A stretch of DNA of 64,000 nt from the NCBI GenBank assembly GCA_020847375.1, contig JADLCB010000014.1:147070-211069 (forward strand). The letters are read 5' to 3'. Made by a program: the position numbers and the translations under genes. Source of the DNA: Phycisphaerales bacterium (GTDB lineage Bacteria > Planctomycetota > Phycisphaerae > Tepidisphaerales > Tepidisphaeraceae). Below, piece after piece: positions 1 to 8,009 of the stretch (positions are counted from its first letter, which is position 1; every line of letters begins with the position of its first letter). The notes under the pieces are model-generated. The model was not told where the DNA came from. It did no database searches and saw only the letters and a list, made by a program, of their open reading frames with translations.

Positions 1-790
1 GGGCAATGGCGTCATTGCCGGTGACTTTACGATAGGTTCCCGGCGCCAGTTTGGCTTTGGGAACCTGATATTGCTCGTGAAAAAGTTCCAGCGTTTCGCC
101 GTATGCGTGACCGCTTTTGATTGCGGCTTCATTGGCTTGCAGAATATTCGGCTTTTTGGCAAATTTTTTATGCAGATACTTCAGCGTTGTTTCCAACCCG
201 CGCCCGTACAGCCAGTAGACCAAGCCCAGCGCGAACATATTTTTGCAGCGCTCGGCTTCTTTGACGGTCAGGCCGGCATCGCTGGTGGCGGCTTTGTTAA
301 GTTTGGAAATCGGCACTTTGATCAGGCGATAGCGACTGGAAAGGGCTGGATCATCCAGCGGATTATCCGTGTAGCCGGCTTTTTTCAGATCGACCGGGCC
401 AAAGGCATCTTCATTGACAATGACGATTCCGCCGTCGCGCACAGCCGCCAGATTGACGCGCAAGGCAGCGGGGTTCATCGCGACCAAGGCATCAACTTCA
501 TCGCCGGGCGTGTAGATTTCTTCAGCGCTGAAATGAACCTGAAACCCCGATACACCGGCCAGTGTTCCAGCCGGGGCGCGGATTTCCGCAGGGTAATCAG
601 GAAAAGTGCTGACATCATTGCCCAGCAGGGCCGAGGTGTCAGTGAACTGGCTGCCCGCCAGCTGCATACCATCACCGGAATCGCCGGCAAAACGGACAGC
701 GACATTGGTCAGTTGACGGACAGGTTTATTTGGTTTTGCCTTGGGTGATCCATTGGGGTTATCTGGATCCGATTGCGGGCCGGTTGCCAT
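1..790 (-). CDS. korA: 2-oxoacid:ferredoxin oxidoreductase, alpha subunit (KorA type), 3' end missing
   Basis: The reverse strand is open from an ATG at 790 to the window edge, so 263 codons are seen and the C-terminus is missing. Residues 30-85 read VRFAGDSGDGMQLAGSQF, then ALLGNDVSTFPDYPAEIRAP and AGTLAGVSGFQVHF. This is the signature of the fused gamma-alpha subunit of 2-oxoglutarate ferredoxin oxidoreductase, which turns 2-oxoglutarate, CoA and oxidised ferredoxin into succinyl-CoA, CO2 and reduced ferredoxin. The gamma domain comes first and the pyrimidine-binding alpha domain would follow to the left. A GGAG lies about 10 nt before the ATG. The beta subunit (KorB) is expected just beyond the edge but is not visible. 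The substrate (2-oxoglutarate or another 2-oxoacid) cannot be settled from this part. Confidence 0.9.
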   Translation of the reverse strand, partial: MATGPQSDPDNPNGSPKAKPNKPVRQLTNVAVRFAGDSGDGMQLAGSQFTDTSALLGNDVSTFPDYPAEIRAPAGTLAGVSGFQVHFSAEEIYTPGDEVDALVAMNPAALRVNLAAVRDGGIVIVNEDAFGPVDLKKAGYTDNPLDDPALSSRYRLIKVPISKLNKAATSDAGLTVKEAERCKNMFALGLVYWLYGRGLETTLKYLHKKFAKKPNILQANEAAIKSGHAYGETLELFHEQYQVPKAKLAPGTYRKVTGNDAIA

Positions 791-1170
791 GTATACTGCG
801 CTCCAATAATTTATCTTTCCTATAGACTAAGGGGATTATTGCATGAACCGGGTGCAAAATTCAACCCCACGCAAGCAAACGATGATAGGACGGGTTGGCC
901 ATGTTGGTCATCCGGGGAGGAAAAATTGCAACTATATACTTGACGCAGTGAGGAGATAGGGTGGCGGAACGGGCAGGATGCTTGGCTTATTTTTCCCTCG
1001 CCTAGGTTTCGCACGTGGCGTGGCGTGAGGCCGTGGAACTATGGCGGGTGCAATGGATATCAAGTGCGTTAGTGTGCCCCGGAACCGCTCGGCGGCCAAT
1101 GATCCTTCGAGATAGTCACCACGGGAGGTATGAGGCCGTTCTTGCGAATTGCGTGATTTTGTTGCCATCG
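791..1170. other. 380-base stretch without a convincing gene
   Basis: It lies between the start of the korA-like gene and the stop of the PIN gene. Short frames exist on both strands. One reverse frame (932-1174) starts with an ATGA overlap on the PIN stop codon, but its Arg/Pro-rich translation resembles no family and has no domain features. No tRNA-like fold, strong terminator or repeat was seen. Confidence 0.4.
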
Positions 1171-1662
1171 TCACTCCGAAACGTCGAGGGTCATTTGGCC
1201 GAATTCTCCTGGTCGTTTAATAGGCAAGGCGGGAGAACCGATAGTGCCATTCTTGCCTAAAAGCTTGTCCGCATCCCCGCCATCCCCGTCATAGGTATAG
1301 AATACACGGCACTCAGTGCGGATAGCAGTCGCAACATGAATAGCATCCGGCGGCTTTAATCGATGGTTTCTAACAATTTCAGCAGCTTGCCGGGCAACAA
1401 TTCTGTCCACCGGAACAACGCGGATGAACTTGTGACGGAAATATGAATCAATTTGCTGTCGTTCCGGCTCTGATAGCTCATTATTCGTCCCAAGTCGAAC
1501 CACCTCCGCTATCGTTAATGCGGACGTAAAAATGGCTAATTTTCCGCCTTTAGCCTGAGATTCCAATTCTGCAATCTGGGGCCAACGAGAGCGGGTCTTG
1601 CGTAGGCCATCAATAAATACGCAGGAATCCCAATAGATTGACTCCACATTATTATTGCCCAT
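1171..1662 (-). CDS. PIN-domain protein, VapC-like ribonuclease toxin candidate
   Basis: 163 residues, a normal length for a PIN domain. The acidic residues expected at the metal site are visible: Asp in YWDSCVFIDGL near residue 12, Glu in TIAEVVRL near residue 53, Asp in PPDAIHVATA near residue 105, and a later Asp in TYDGDGGD. PIN domains of the VapC class are Mg-dependent endoribonucleases, usually cutting tRNA or rRNA. The start overlaps the end of the upstream 244-residue gene by 11 bases, so the two are probably translationally coupled. That is typical of toxin-antitoxin pairs, although no recognisable VapB (AbrB, RHH or Phd) gene is present. Toxicity is an inference. Confidence 0.8.
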   Translation of the reverse strand: MGNNNVESIYWDSCVFIDGLRKTRSRWPQIAELESQAKGGKLAIFTSALTIAEVVRLGTNNELSEPERQQIDSYFRHKFIRVVPVDRIVARQAAEIVRNHRLKPPDAIHVATAIRTECRVFYTYDGDGGDADKLLGKNGTIGSPALPIKRPGEFGQMTLDVSE

Positions 1663-2386
1663 CGCGCAGCTGCCTTATGTATTGTTCCGACGACATCGCT
1701 CCGGCCAAATCAATCGGCGACATTTCCGAGAACAACAGTGGAGGCGCGTCATCCAAAGATTCGATAGTTTCGACTTGGATAGATACCGGCAAATCATCAT
1801 TGGCACGATATTTTACAATACCAGCCGCAATGATTCGCTTGCCGATGTTTCTTTTTACTGCCTCTAGAAGTTCATCGGGAAATTTGCAACGAATCTCCCG
1901 ATGGTCAACATCATCAAATATGCTGAATTTTGCGGTAGTATGAACGTTTACAATATCCAAGGTTCCATCAATCGATCCTTGCGCCATGTAAAAACCACGA
2001 GATAGCGATTGCTGGGCATTTCTAAATAGTTGCGCCGTGGGCTGAAATTCCGGCTGTCCTTCCGGTTCAAAAATAACCTTCGTGTCGTTCTCGATACGTT
2101 TGCCGAGCCGTTTGACTGCCTTGGTGGCGTTGGAATTCAACGGATTTGGTTTTCCGTCTTCAATTTTTTTCATGCCGAACACAAGAAGCATGAATACCGC
2201 CCATTGGCTTGCCAAGACGACTTTCATGGGGCTATTTTTTTGCAGTGAAATTATTTGCCAGTCAGGATTCTTGCCTTGTTCCGTGGCAATCGCATCCAGT
2301 GCATCCAGAACATCATCCAAGACATTACAGAACGCGCGTGCATCAGCGTTTTTGGTAACGACCGTTATATTCAGGCGTTCGGACAT
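1652..2386 (-). CDS. Unknown 244-residue protein coupled to the PIN gene
   Basis: No family is recognised. The product is soluble with no signal peptide or clear membrane segment. The N-terminal ~65 residues (start MSERLNITVVTK) are mixed alpha/beta, the middle (residues 80-110) is Lys/Arg-rich, and residues 145-220 look beta-rich with KFSIFDDVDHREIRCKFP. It comes first in a two-gene unit, and its last 11 bases overlap the start of the PIN-domain gene, so its production is tied to that of the PIN protein. By position it could be the antitoxin or a partner or specificity subunit of the nuclease. It is much larger than usual VapB-type antitoxins and shows no obvious DNA-binding fold. Confidence 0.7.
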   Translation of the reverse strand: MSERLNITVVTKNADARAFCNVLDDVLDALDAIATEQGKNPDWQIISLQKNSPMKVVLASQWAVFMLLVFGMKKIEDGKPNPLNSNATKAVKRLGKRIENDTKVIFEPEGQPEFQPTAQLFRNAQQSLSRGFYMAQGSIDGTLDIVNVHTTAKFSIFDDVDHREIRCKFPDELLEAVKRNIGKRIIAAGIVKYRANDDLPVSIQVETIESLDDAPPLLFSEMSPIDLAGAMSSEQYIRQLRDGQ

Positions 2387-2507
2387 ATTTTTCGTTTGCC
2401 TCTTCGCTGTCGATTCATGATACCAACGTCTGCTGCTGTTCCCCGATCAATCCTTTATACGTCAACCGCTTACCGTCCACTTGCCTCAGCACTTTCAAGA
2501 ATCTGCC

Positions 2508-3352
2508 TCAGTCTTCCACCTTGCGATTATTGGACCGAAAAGCCTCTGCATCAAGGTATCGAAAAAGATGGAAGCGCTCTACAGAAATATGCTTACCCTT
2601 GATGCACAGCTTGAACAGGCTCCAATAATTTTTTAGGCCGTTCGTGTGGATGTTGCCTTTGACATAACATTCCGCATAGTCAATCACCGAATGAACGTAC
2701 TCGGGCACAAGGCCATTGTATCGCGCCAGCGCATCGGTGAAAACGGCCGTTCCCTTTTCAACATGTCGGCGGACAATGGGCTGTAGCGTTCACCTACGGG
2801 TATTATCGACCACAAAGGTACGAACTTCTCCATGCCTTTACAGCAGTCCCATAACAAGGGCCTTCCTGACTGCGTCACGGCCGTTGGCCTTACGGCGACC
2901 GGGGCGTATGTTGCGAGCCTTGCCCTCGATGAACGTCTCGTCGCCCTCGACTTCTCCGACAAGCATCTTGTCAAACGTGCCGGTCTACAGTGCCAACCGA
3001 ATGCGATGCTGCAGGAACCACGCCGTTTTTTGAGTTACTCCAAGGTGGCGACTGACTTCGTAGCTGCTAATGGAATTCTCGGCGCTCACTACCAGCCAAA
3101 CGGCTATAAGGCATTTATCGATTGACAGCTCGCAATCTTCAAAATCGTCCCAACCTTGATCGAAAATTGGCGTCGGGTATGCTTTTCTAGGCATTCACAA
3201 GTGCACCGGGTCGGGATGTACAGAACACGCTCCGATCCGCAATGCTGGCAGCGAACCCCTAGCGGCCACCGGATTTTGGCAAAGAATTTTGTTGCAACGT
3301 CCAGATCAGAAAACACGCGGGCGACTTCGATCGGCGTTCCCGGGAATTGCAT
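2508..3352 (-). pseudogene. Decayed IS1595-family transposase
   Basis: Reading leftwards from 3352, pieces of one transposase appear in shifting frames. They are a zinc-ribbon start (GVRCQHCGSERV), a helical segment (SSYEVSRHLGVTQKTAWFLQ) ending in a stop near 2985, and a DDE core beginning EVEGDETFIEGKARN around 2950. That core is interrupted by a TAA inside the VMGLL segment near 2840 and a TGA near 2790. A C-terminal piece follows in another frame (AVFTDAL, then NIHTNGLKNYWSLFK). Order and motifs match the ISXO2/IS1595 DDE transposase family, which moves by cut-and-paste. At least two frame changes and two internal stops make it inactive. Terminal inverted repeats were not identified. Confidence 0.88.
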
Positions 3353-3541
3353 ATCGCTGATATCCGCGCCTGTATTGTAATGTGCCTAGGCTACTGAGCC
3401 AAATACATTATTGCGAAAAAATGCCTGGTCGAGGGGATGATTTGGTAAAACAAGTCACAAAATGAGATTTTCCGAATATTGCGGTACAAAGTTTTGCTTG
3501 ACAGAACTTCAGGACTATTTGGACAATGTTGACAGGCCATT

Positions 3542-3796
3542 ATGAAGCAGAATTTTCATACCATTTTCAAGCCTGATCGCAACGGTTGGTTTGTCGGCTG
3601 GGTGGAGGAGATTCCCGGTACGATCACCTATGGCAAGTCGTTGGAAGACTGTCGGCGCAATCTGAAAGCCTCATTGCAACTGATGCTCGACACCAATCGG
3701 GATGAAGCGCGCCGCTGGCTGGCGCCGGGGTGCATTCAGGAGGCGATGGAAATCGACACCAGCGAAGATCGGATCATTTTTACCTCCGCCCACTGA
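3542..3796 (+). CDS. HicB-like antitoxin domain protein, no HicA partner
   Basis: 84 residues with the HicB-type partial RNase H-like fold: an N-terminal FHTIFKPDRNGWFVGWVEEI followed by the PGTITYGKSLEDCRRNLKAS segment. HicB normally neutralises HicA, an mRNA interferase, and represses its own operon. No HicA (about 60 residues with a conserved His) is seen on either side, and the protein ends without an obvious DNA-binding domain. An AGG lies five bases before the ATG. A 27-codon frame (3462-3545) ends in an ATGA overlap with this start and could be a leader peptide or chance. The gene is probably a leftover antitoxin or a stand-alone HicB-like protein in a pocket that also holds a dead transposase. 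Confidence 0.75.
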   Translation: MKQNFHTIFKPDRNGWFVGWVEEIPGTITYGKSLEDCRRNLKASLQLMLDTNRDEARRWLAPGCIQEAMEIDTSEDRIIFTSAH

Positions 3797-3825
3797 ATTG
3801 CGCAACCCTGCCTCACTTGGTTTAT

Positions 3826-4455
3826 TCATTGTGTTTTTGATGTTTCCTCCGTCCACGCCTGCTGAAGATTGAGAAACTCAAGCATCTGCTGATCGAAAAC
3901 CTGTTGCGACTTGGGTTCGTTCAGCGAGAGTCTCATCTCATTGATGACTTTTGTCCCCATGCCGATCCATTTATGCCAGCAGTCGTAGCAGACATGCGTG
4001 TAAATGAATTGCCCCAGCGGATGTTTGAATGGGGCAGCGCTGAGCATCGATTTAACCTGACCACAACGGCTGCATTGTACCTGGCCGGTTCCGATGGGGT
4101 TATTGCTGGAACGTGAAGGCAGCGCCGGCACGTCGGCGCCCAGATTCTCAAGCCTTTCGATCATGGCGTTCTTGACCAGCAGATCACCACGCTGATGGGC
4201 AACCAGCAGGCCCTTGGTCAGGGTTTCGATGGCAGGTTGCTTGTGATTCAGTTGCAGCTGGGCCTCAGCCAGCAACTGATAACACTTGGATAAATTGGCG
4301 TTTATTTCCAGGGCGCGGTTGAAACTATCAATCGCCTGGGCGTGCTGACCGGCTTCCAGGCAGGCTCGGCCCAGGGAAAAATGCCCCAGCTCATTGTCCG
4401 GGTCGGCTTGGGTCATCTTACGGAACTGCTGAATCCGCGCGTCGTTGTCAGCCAT
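3826..4455 (-). CDS. TPR protein with C-terminal zinc-ribbon/YggX-like domain
   Basis: 209 residues from the ATG at 4455, which has an AGGAG six bases upstream; a longer frame to 4524 lacks this. Residues 5-110 form about three TPR helices (ELGHFSLGRACLEAGQHAQA and following). Residues 125-200 hold two CxxC pairs (CSRCGQ and CYDCWHKW) inside a segment that otherwise follows the Fe(II)-trafficking/YggX family (HPLGQFIYTHV, then TKVINEMRLSLNEP and QQMLEFLNLQ). YggX proteins are small bacterial proteins linked to protection of Fe-S clusters from oxidants. Their fusion to TPRs and the added Cys pairs suggest metal-dependent scaffolding. The function is inferred. Confidence 0.75.
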   Translation of the reverse strand: MADNDARIQQFRKMTQADPDNELGHFSLGRACLEAGQHAQAIDSFNRALEINANLSKCYQLLAEAQLQLNHKQPAIETLTKGLLVAHQRGDLLVKNAMIERLENLGADVPALPSRSSNNPIGTGQVQCSRCGQVKSMLSAAPFKHPLGQFIYTHVCYDCWHKWIGMGTKVINEMRLSLNEPKSQQVFDQQMLEFLNLQQAWTEETSKTQ

Positions 4456-4579
4456 CAGATCTCCTGATTGAGTATTGTTCGCCGGGGCAAAACATAATCC
4501 GGCATTCTCATTGCGGTCATTCAACCAGAGCGCATCGCCAAAGAGATGGCCCGGTCATCTTGGGCACATGATAAGCGTA

Positions 4580-5302
4580 TTATTTCCGCCCGACCACTAC
4601 GAAAATACGATGCGGAACCAGCAGCGGTTGAGGCCAGTCGGTCAGCATTTGCGCATGTTCTGTTTCAAAACGATTCAAAGTAAGTGGCGGCATGGAAGGT
4701 CCGACGGCGCTGATGGTGCGGATAAATCCCTGCCACTGCTGGCGCGAAAATGAAAGTTGTTGATCGAAGCTGAAGCACTCGATATCGGTAAAACCGGCGA
4801 CCGACAGATCGCGCAGTGGCGGGCCGGAAATACCGGCGGAGTTGGCGTGCTTCCAGCCGGGCCGATGCTTGAGAATCAGTGCTTCGCTGGCTTGGGCGAC
4901 ATTGCCCGGCAGGGCCAGATACATCTGGTAAATAATCGCAACGCGCCCGCCGGGGCGCAGCACCCGTTTCACTTCAAATGGGGCTGTGTACCGATCAAAC
5001 CAATGCCACGACTGGGCGGCGACCACGACATCAAAACTCTCCGCTGCCAGGGGAAGCTGCTCGGCCCGTGCGACGATGAGCTGACCCGATGCCGCGCAAC
5101 TCAGCAGGGTTGGGCTGAGATCACACAATACGACCTGTGCGCCGCCGTCACTGAGGGCATCAGCCAGCAGCCCTGAACCAGCGCCCACGTCCAGTATTTT
5201 CTGCGCTCCGCCAATTCCAAAGCGTTGCAGCCGCGCGAAAAGTTCGGGCGGGAACGAACGGCGGTAACGCACATAGTCGGTGGAGGCGGGGGTGAAATCC
5301 AT
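4580..5302 (-). CDS. Class I SAM-dependent methyltransferase
   Basis: 240 residues. Motif I is ILDVGAGSGLLADAL at about residues 36-50. It is followed by the acidic VVLCDLSP that contacts the SAM ribose, then SFDVVVAAQSWHWFD, a pattern common in the methyltransferase-11/UbiE-like small-molecule group. VKRVLRPGGRVAIIYQ near residue 130 is the post-motif strand. Substrate unknown. It stands alone between the TPR/YggX-like gene and a secreted protein, all on the reverse strand with gaps of about 120-180 bases, so shared transcription is possible but not shown. Confidence 0.85.
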   Translation of the reverse strand: MDFTPASTDYVRYRRSFPPELFARLQRFGIGGAQKILDVGAGSGLLADALSDGGAQVVLCDLSPTLLSCAASGQLIVARAEQLPLAAESFDVVVAAQSWHWFDRYTAPFEVKRVLRPGGRVAIIYQMYLALPGNVAQASEALILKHRPGWKHANSAGISGPPLRDLSVAGFTDIECFSFDQQLSFSRQQWQGFIRTISAVGPSMPPLTLNRFETEHAQMLTDWPQPLLVPHRIFVVVGRK

Positions 5303-5478
5303 CGGCTAACACAAGTCCAGGGAGACGATAAAACAGACAACGAATCAACAATACCGCCAGCGCCCAGTTTCTCATAGTCATCATTTTCCATCATCACGCG
5401 GTCAGCCAAGTGGCGCCGGAAAATCCCAACGGCAACACCAATTGCGGGTGCGCTGGCGATCGCGGTGCTGTTGATCGG

Positions 5479-6276
5479 TTACTGTGCTGGTGCGGTTGTC
5501 GGTGTCGTGGCGGGCGTTTCAGTTGGGGCAGCGTCCGGGCCAGCAGCCGATTGGGCCTCAACCGCCTCAACCGCAGGTTGAGTGGTCGGGGCAGTGATCG
5601 GGTCATTGGCAGGGGCGCTGGTGGGGGATGGTGCGCCTGATTCATGCGCCGGTTCGCTTTGCATCAAAAGGTTGTACAACGTCTGTTTGGCTTGTTCTGC
5701 CGTGCGGTATTTGTTCTCCTTGATTTCCTGACTGATGGTTGCAATGGCGTTGTTGAAGCTGTTGATTTGCGCAATGCGTTCATCAAGCGAATCATTTTTC
5801 AGATCATCCGCCAGCGTTTCGACCGGCACGTGCCACTGGCCGTTGGTTTGTTCCAGCCGCACCGGGGGAGACTGCACATCTTTGAACGTGACAACAGCAT
5901 TATTGCCATCAATGCTTTCGGTGGCTTGATTCAGGTAGGATAGATCAGGTTCGGCGCTGGCTGGCAGTGGGCCGATCAGCGTGGCGGCCTGATCTGCTCC
6001 CCAGGCACTTAAAGCGTTGGTGTGCAGGTCATGGACAACCACCGCCGTCTGGATCATGGCGTTGATCATCTGCTGTTGTTGCGGATTTTCAGCCAGGAGA
6101 ATGGATTTCAAACTGGCGGTGTCGGCCTGTTGGATTGCTATCGCCAGCATTTTCAGCGTTCCGCGCGGCGTGGAGCGATCGGCGGGAACATTTTGAGTTG
6201 GCAGCTCCTGGGCGGGTGCGATGCAGGTGAGAATCATCAGCAGCAAACCCGTCAGCCCAACGATGCAGTATTTCAT
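5479..6276 (-). CDS. Secreted protein of unknown function with Pro/Thr-rich tail
   Basis: The start is placed at 6276, where MKYCIVGLTGLLLMILTC begins a signal peptide; the frame stays open to 6378 but the extra residues do not look like a leader. The mature part (about residues 25-200) is helical with a segment VVTFKDVQSPPVRLEQTNGQ that resembles the beta hairpins of small periplasmic stress or turnover domains. No family is recognised. The last 60 residues are low complexity with TTQPAVEAVEAQ and TPTTAPAQ, the Thr/Pro/Ala linkers common in planctomycete exported proteins. Likely periplasmic. The role is unknown. Confidence 0.7.
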   Translation of the reverse strand: MKYCIVGLTGLLLMILTCIAPAQELPTQNVPADRSTPRGTLKMLAIAIQQADTASLKSILLAENPQQQQMINAMIQTAVVVHDLHTNALSAWGADQAATLIGPLPASAEPDLSYLNQATESIDGNNAVVTFKDVQSPPVRLEQTNGQWHVPVETLADDLKNDSLDERIAQINSFNNAIATISQEIKENKYRTAEQAKQTLYNLLMQSEPAHESGAPSPTSAPANDPITAPTTQPAVEAVEAQSAAGPDAAPTETPATTPTTAPAQ

Positions 6277-6540
6277 CTTCCGTACTTTCACAATGGTTAA
6301 GTGCTGAGGCCCAAATCGTTCATTGCGCACCCATTGACGCAATAATTGAAGCTGGGATTTTTCTCCAGCCTGAACCATTGTGCCGGCCTTTACTCAGGCG
6401 GGCAAGAAGCCGCCCGTTTCCAGCAGAATCGTCCGACGCGCAAAGGCGGCCGCCCGCCTTCCCCAGACGCTGCGCACGCAATTATCGCCGGCGCCATTTT
6501 GCGCAAGGTCAGCTGGCGCCCCCGTTCGCGGGTTGATCCG

Positions 6541-7056
6541 TTATTTGGAGAAAAAGTTCCAGGAAAAACCGCCGTTGAGATTCGACGTTGTCTGCCCGGA
6601 GTATGAGCCGTTGCTGTTGTAGTAGTTTTGTCCACCGAAAGGATTGGACATTGACTGCCCTGAGTATGAGCCGTTGCTGTTGTAGTAGGTCTGTCCGCCG
6701 AAGATATTTGACGTTGACTGCCCTGAGTATGAGCCGTTACGGTTGTAGTAGTTCTGTCCGCCAAAGATGTTTGACGTTGACTGCCCTGAGTATGAGCCGT
6801 TGCGGTTGTAGTAGTTTTGTCCGCCGAAAATGTTGGACGTTGACTGTCCGGCGTACGAGCCGTTGCTGTTGTAGTAGTTCTGCCCGCCGAAGATATTTGA
6901 TGTTGTATATCCCGGAGAAGTTCCGCCGGAATTGTTGGAGGGAAATACCTGAGCCGTTGCTGGCGAAGACATGGCCAGCGTTATCATCGCTGCTGCCATA
7001 GCCGAAAAAGCCAATCGTCCCAAATTACGATAAACAGGTTGCTTGAGCGGATTCAT
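6541..7056 (-). CDS. Secreted Asn/Gly/Tyr-rich protein with five 21-residue repeats
   Basis: 171 residues. A signal peptide spans about residues 1-36 (AAAMITLAMSSPATA, likely cleaved after ATA). Residues 53-157 are five almost identical 21-residue units, each of the form SNIFGGQNYYNSNGSY followed by SGQST, and the protein ends SNLNGGFSWNFFSK. There is no charged core or catalytic motif. The composition (Gly, Asn, Ser, Tyr, Gln) suggests an extracellular structural, adhesive or amyloid-like protein, but this is inference. It is transcribed away from the GntR gene that starts at 7266. Confidence 0.75.
   Translation of the reverse strand: MNPLKQPVYRNLGRLAFSAMAAAMITLAMSSPATAQVFPSNNSGGTSPGYTTSNIFGGQNYYNSNGSYAGQSTSNIFGGQNYYNRNGSYSGQSTSNIFGGQNYYNRNGSYSGQSTSNIFGGQTYYNSNGSYSGQSMSNPFGGQNYYNSNGSYSGQTTSNLNGGFSWNFFSK
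6586..6900 (-). repeat. Five tandem 63-bp repeats inside a coding sequence
   Basis: Unit length is 63 bp, counted from successive TGAGTATGAGCCGTT blocks on the forward strand, and five units fill 315 bp exactly. Units differ by a few substitutions (Ser/Arg at one site, Ala/Ser at another, Ile/Pro in the last). A partial sixth unit diverges. The high identity suggests recent expansion or ongoing homogenisation. Confidence 0.9.
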
Positions 7057-7245
7057 AGGTCACGACCTCGCGTTAAAAGATAAACCTTACATCGTACTCC
7101 GGCTGCAACCATAGCAAAAACATGCAGAAACGGTCAAGAAATATCCGGTAATTCTGGCTGGGAATTTTGGATCAGTAAAAAAAGGGTTGTTTGTAGTCAT
7201 GCCGCTGATATCGGGCTATTTTGTACTTGTAACACGGTATTGGCC

Positions 7246-7257
7246 GTGGTATACCAC
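7246..7257. promoter_or_regulatory. Candidate FCD-GntR operator upstream of its own gene
   Basis: GTGGTATACCAC is a perfect 12-bp palindrome ending eight bases before the ATG at 7266. FadR/FCD-type GntR proteins often bind palindromes of the form TGGTATACCA or TTGTATACAA. Its position over the expected ribosome-binding region fits autorepression. The role is inferred from the motif and location. Confidence 0.5.
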
Positions 7258-7265
7258 GTGATGTC

Positions 7266-7940
7266 ATGATTGATCGGACTTATAACCGGCTGAAAGAGTC
7301 AATCTATCGCGGTCGTCTGCGACCCGGTCAGCGCATTGTCGAGCGAAAACTGGCGCACCGACTGGGGATCAGCCGCATACCGTTGCGTGAATCGTTGCGG
7401 CGGCTGGAGGCTGAGGGGCTGGTGCGTACGATTCGCAACACGGCGACGTTTGTCGAAGATTTTGCACCGGCGGATATTCTGGAAATCTATTCGATGCGCG
7501 TATTGTTGGAGCCTCACGCAGCCTATCTGGCAGCGCCCAAGGCTGATGCGGGATTGATCAATACGCTAAAGCGGCTGTGCGCCCAAATGACCATCCATAC
7601 ACTCAAGGGGGACATTCCGCGTCTGGATCGTACAGACTATCAGTTTCACCGGGCGATTGTGGCGGCCAGCGGGCACAAACGGTTGCTGCACGCTTATGAC
7701 AGCGCGCATATTCAGATCGTCGGGCCGCAAACTCAGTATGCTGACCTGATGGCCATGCCAAGCGATGCCAGCGCTCAGCAACATGCCGAGATTATCCAGA
7801 CTCTGGAAGTGCATGATGCCGAAGCCGCCCGACGCGCAGCCTACGAGCATGTGCAGCGGTCACGAGTGGGCATTGAAAAACTTTTGCGCAGCAAGGATCA
7901 ATCGGCGCAACGTGAGTGCAACCCGTGGCAATCGCGGTAA
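7266..7940 (+). CDS. GntR-family transcriptional regulator, FCD (FadR) subfamily
   Basis: 224 residues. A winged helix occupies residues 1-70 (RLKESIYRGRLRPGQRIVER, LAHRLGISRIPLRESLRRLE, then AEGLVRTI). The all-helical FCD effector domain fills residues 80-210, with conserved Asp/His positions that usually hold a metal and a carboxylate ligand (for example FHRAIVAASGHKRL). FCD regulators respond to organic or sugar acids. It lies at the edge of the sugar-catabolic locus and converges on the Gfo/Idh gene at 8010, so it may control that side. No strong Shine-Dalgarno is seen; a palindrome occupies that place. Confidence 0.9.
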   Translation: MIDRTYNRLKESIYRGRLRPGQRIVERKLAHRLGISRIPLRESLRRLEAEGLVRTIRNTATFVEDFAPADILEIYSMRVLLEPHAAYLAAPKADAGLINTLKRLCAQMTIHTLKGDIPRLDRTDYQFHRAIVAASGHKRLLHAYDSAHIQIVGPQTQYADLMAMPSDASAQQHAEIIQTLEVHDAEAARRAAYEHVQRSRVGIEKLLRSKDQSAQRECNPWQSR

Positions 7941-7953
7941 ATCAATGACAGCC

Positions 7954-7973
7954 AAACCCGTCAGCACGGGTTT
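7954..7973 (+). terminator. Short hairpin after the GntR gene
   Basis: AAACCCGT and ACGGGTTT form an 8-bp stem around a CAGC loop, 13 bases after the GntR stop and before the convergent Gfo/Idh stop. There is only a short T stretch, so termination is possible in either direction but not certain. Confidence 0.4.
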
Positions 7974-8009
7974 GCCCAGCCGTAGTCGGTTTTGTGCAGC
8001 AGCGTAAAC

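Noticed and set aside
71..748. 225-codon forward frame
   Set aside because: It is antisense to the korA-like gene, whose reverse-strand translation gives clear family motifs. The forward frame gives none.
932..1174. 80-codon reverse frame with ATGA overlap on the PIN stop
   Set aside because: The overlap is suggestive, but the Arg/Pro-rich product has no recognisable features and no ribosome-binding site was seen. It is kept only as a note in the gap entry.
3462..3545. 27-codon frame overlapping the HicB start
   Set aside because: It is not HicA-like and has no Shine-Dalgarno. It could be a leader peptide but cannot be supported from this sequence alone.
6586..6900. CRISPR-like regular repeats
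   Set aside because: Units are adjacent with no variable spacers and they encode in-frame protein repeats.
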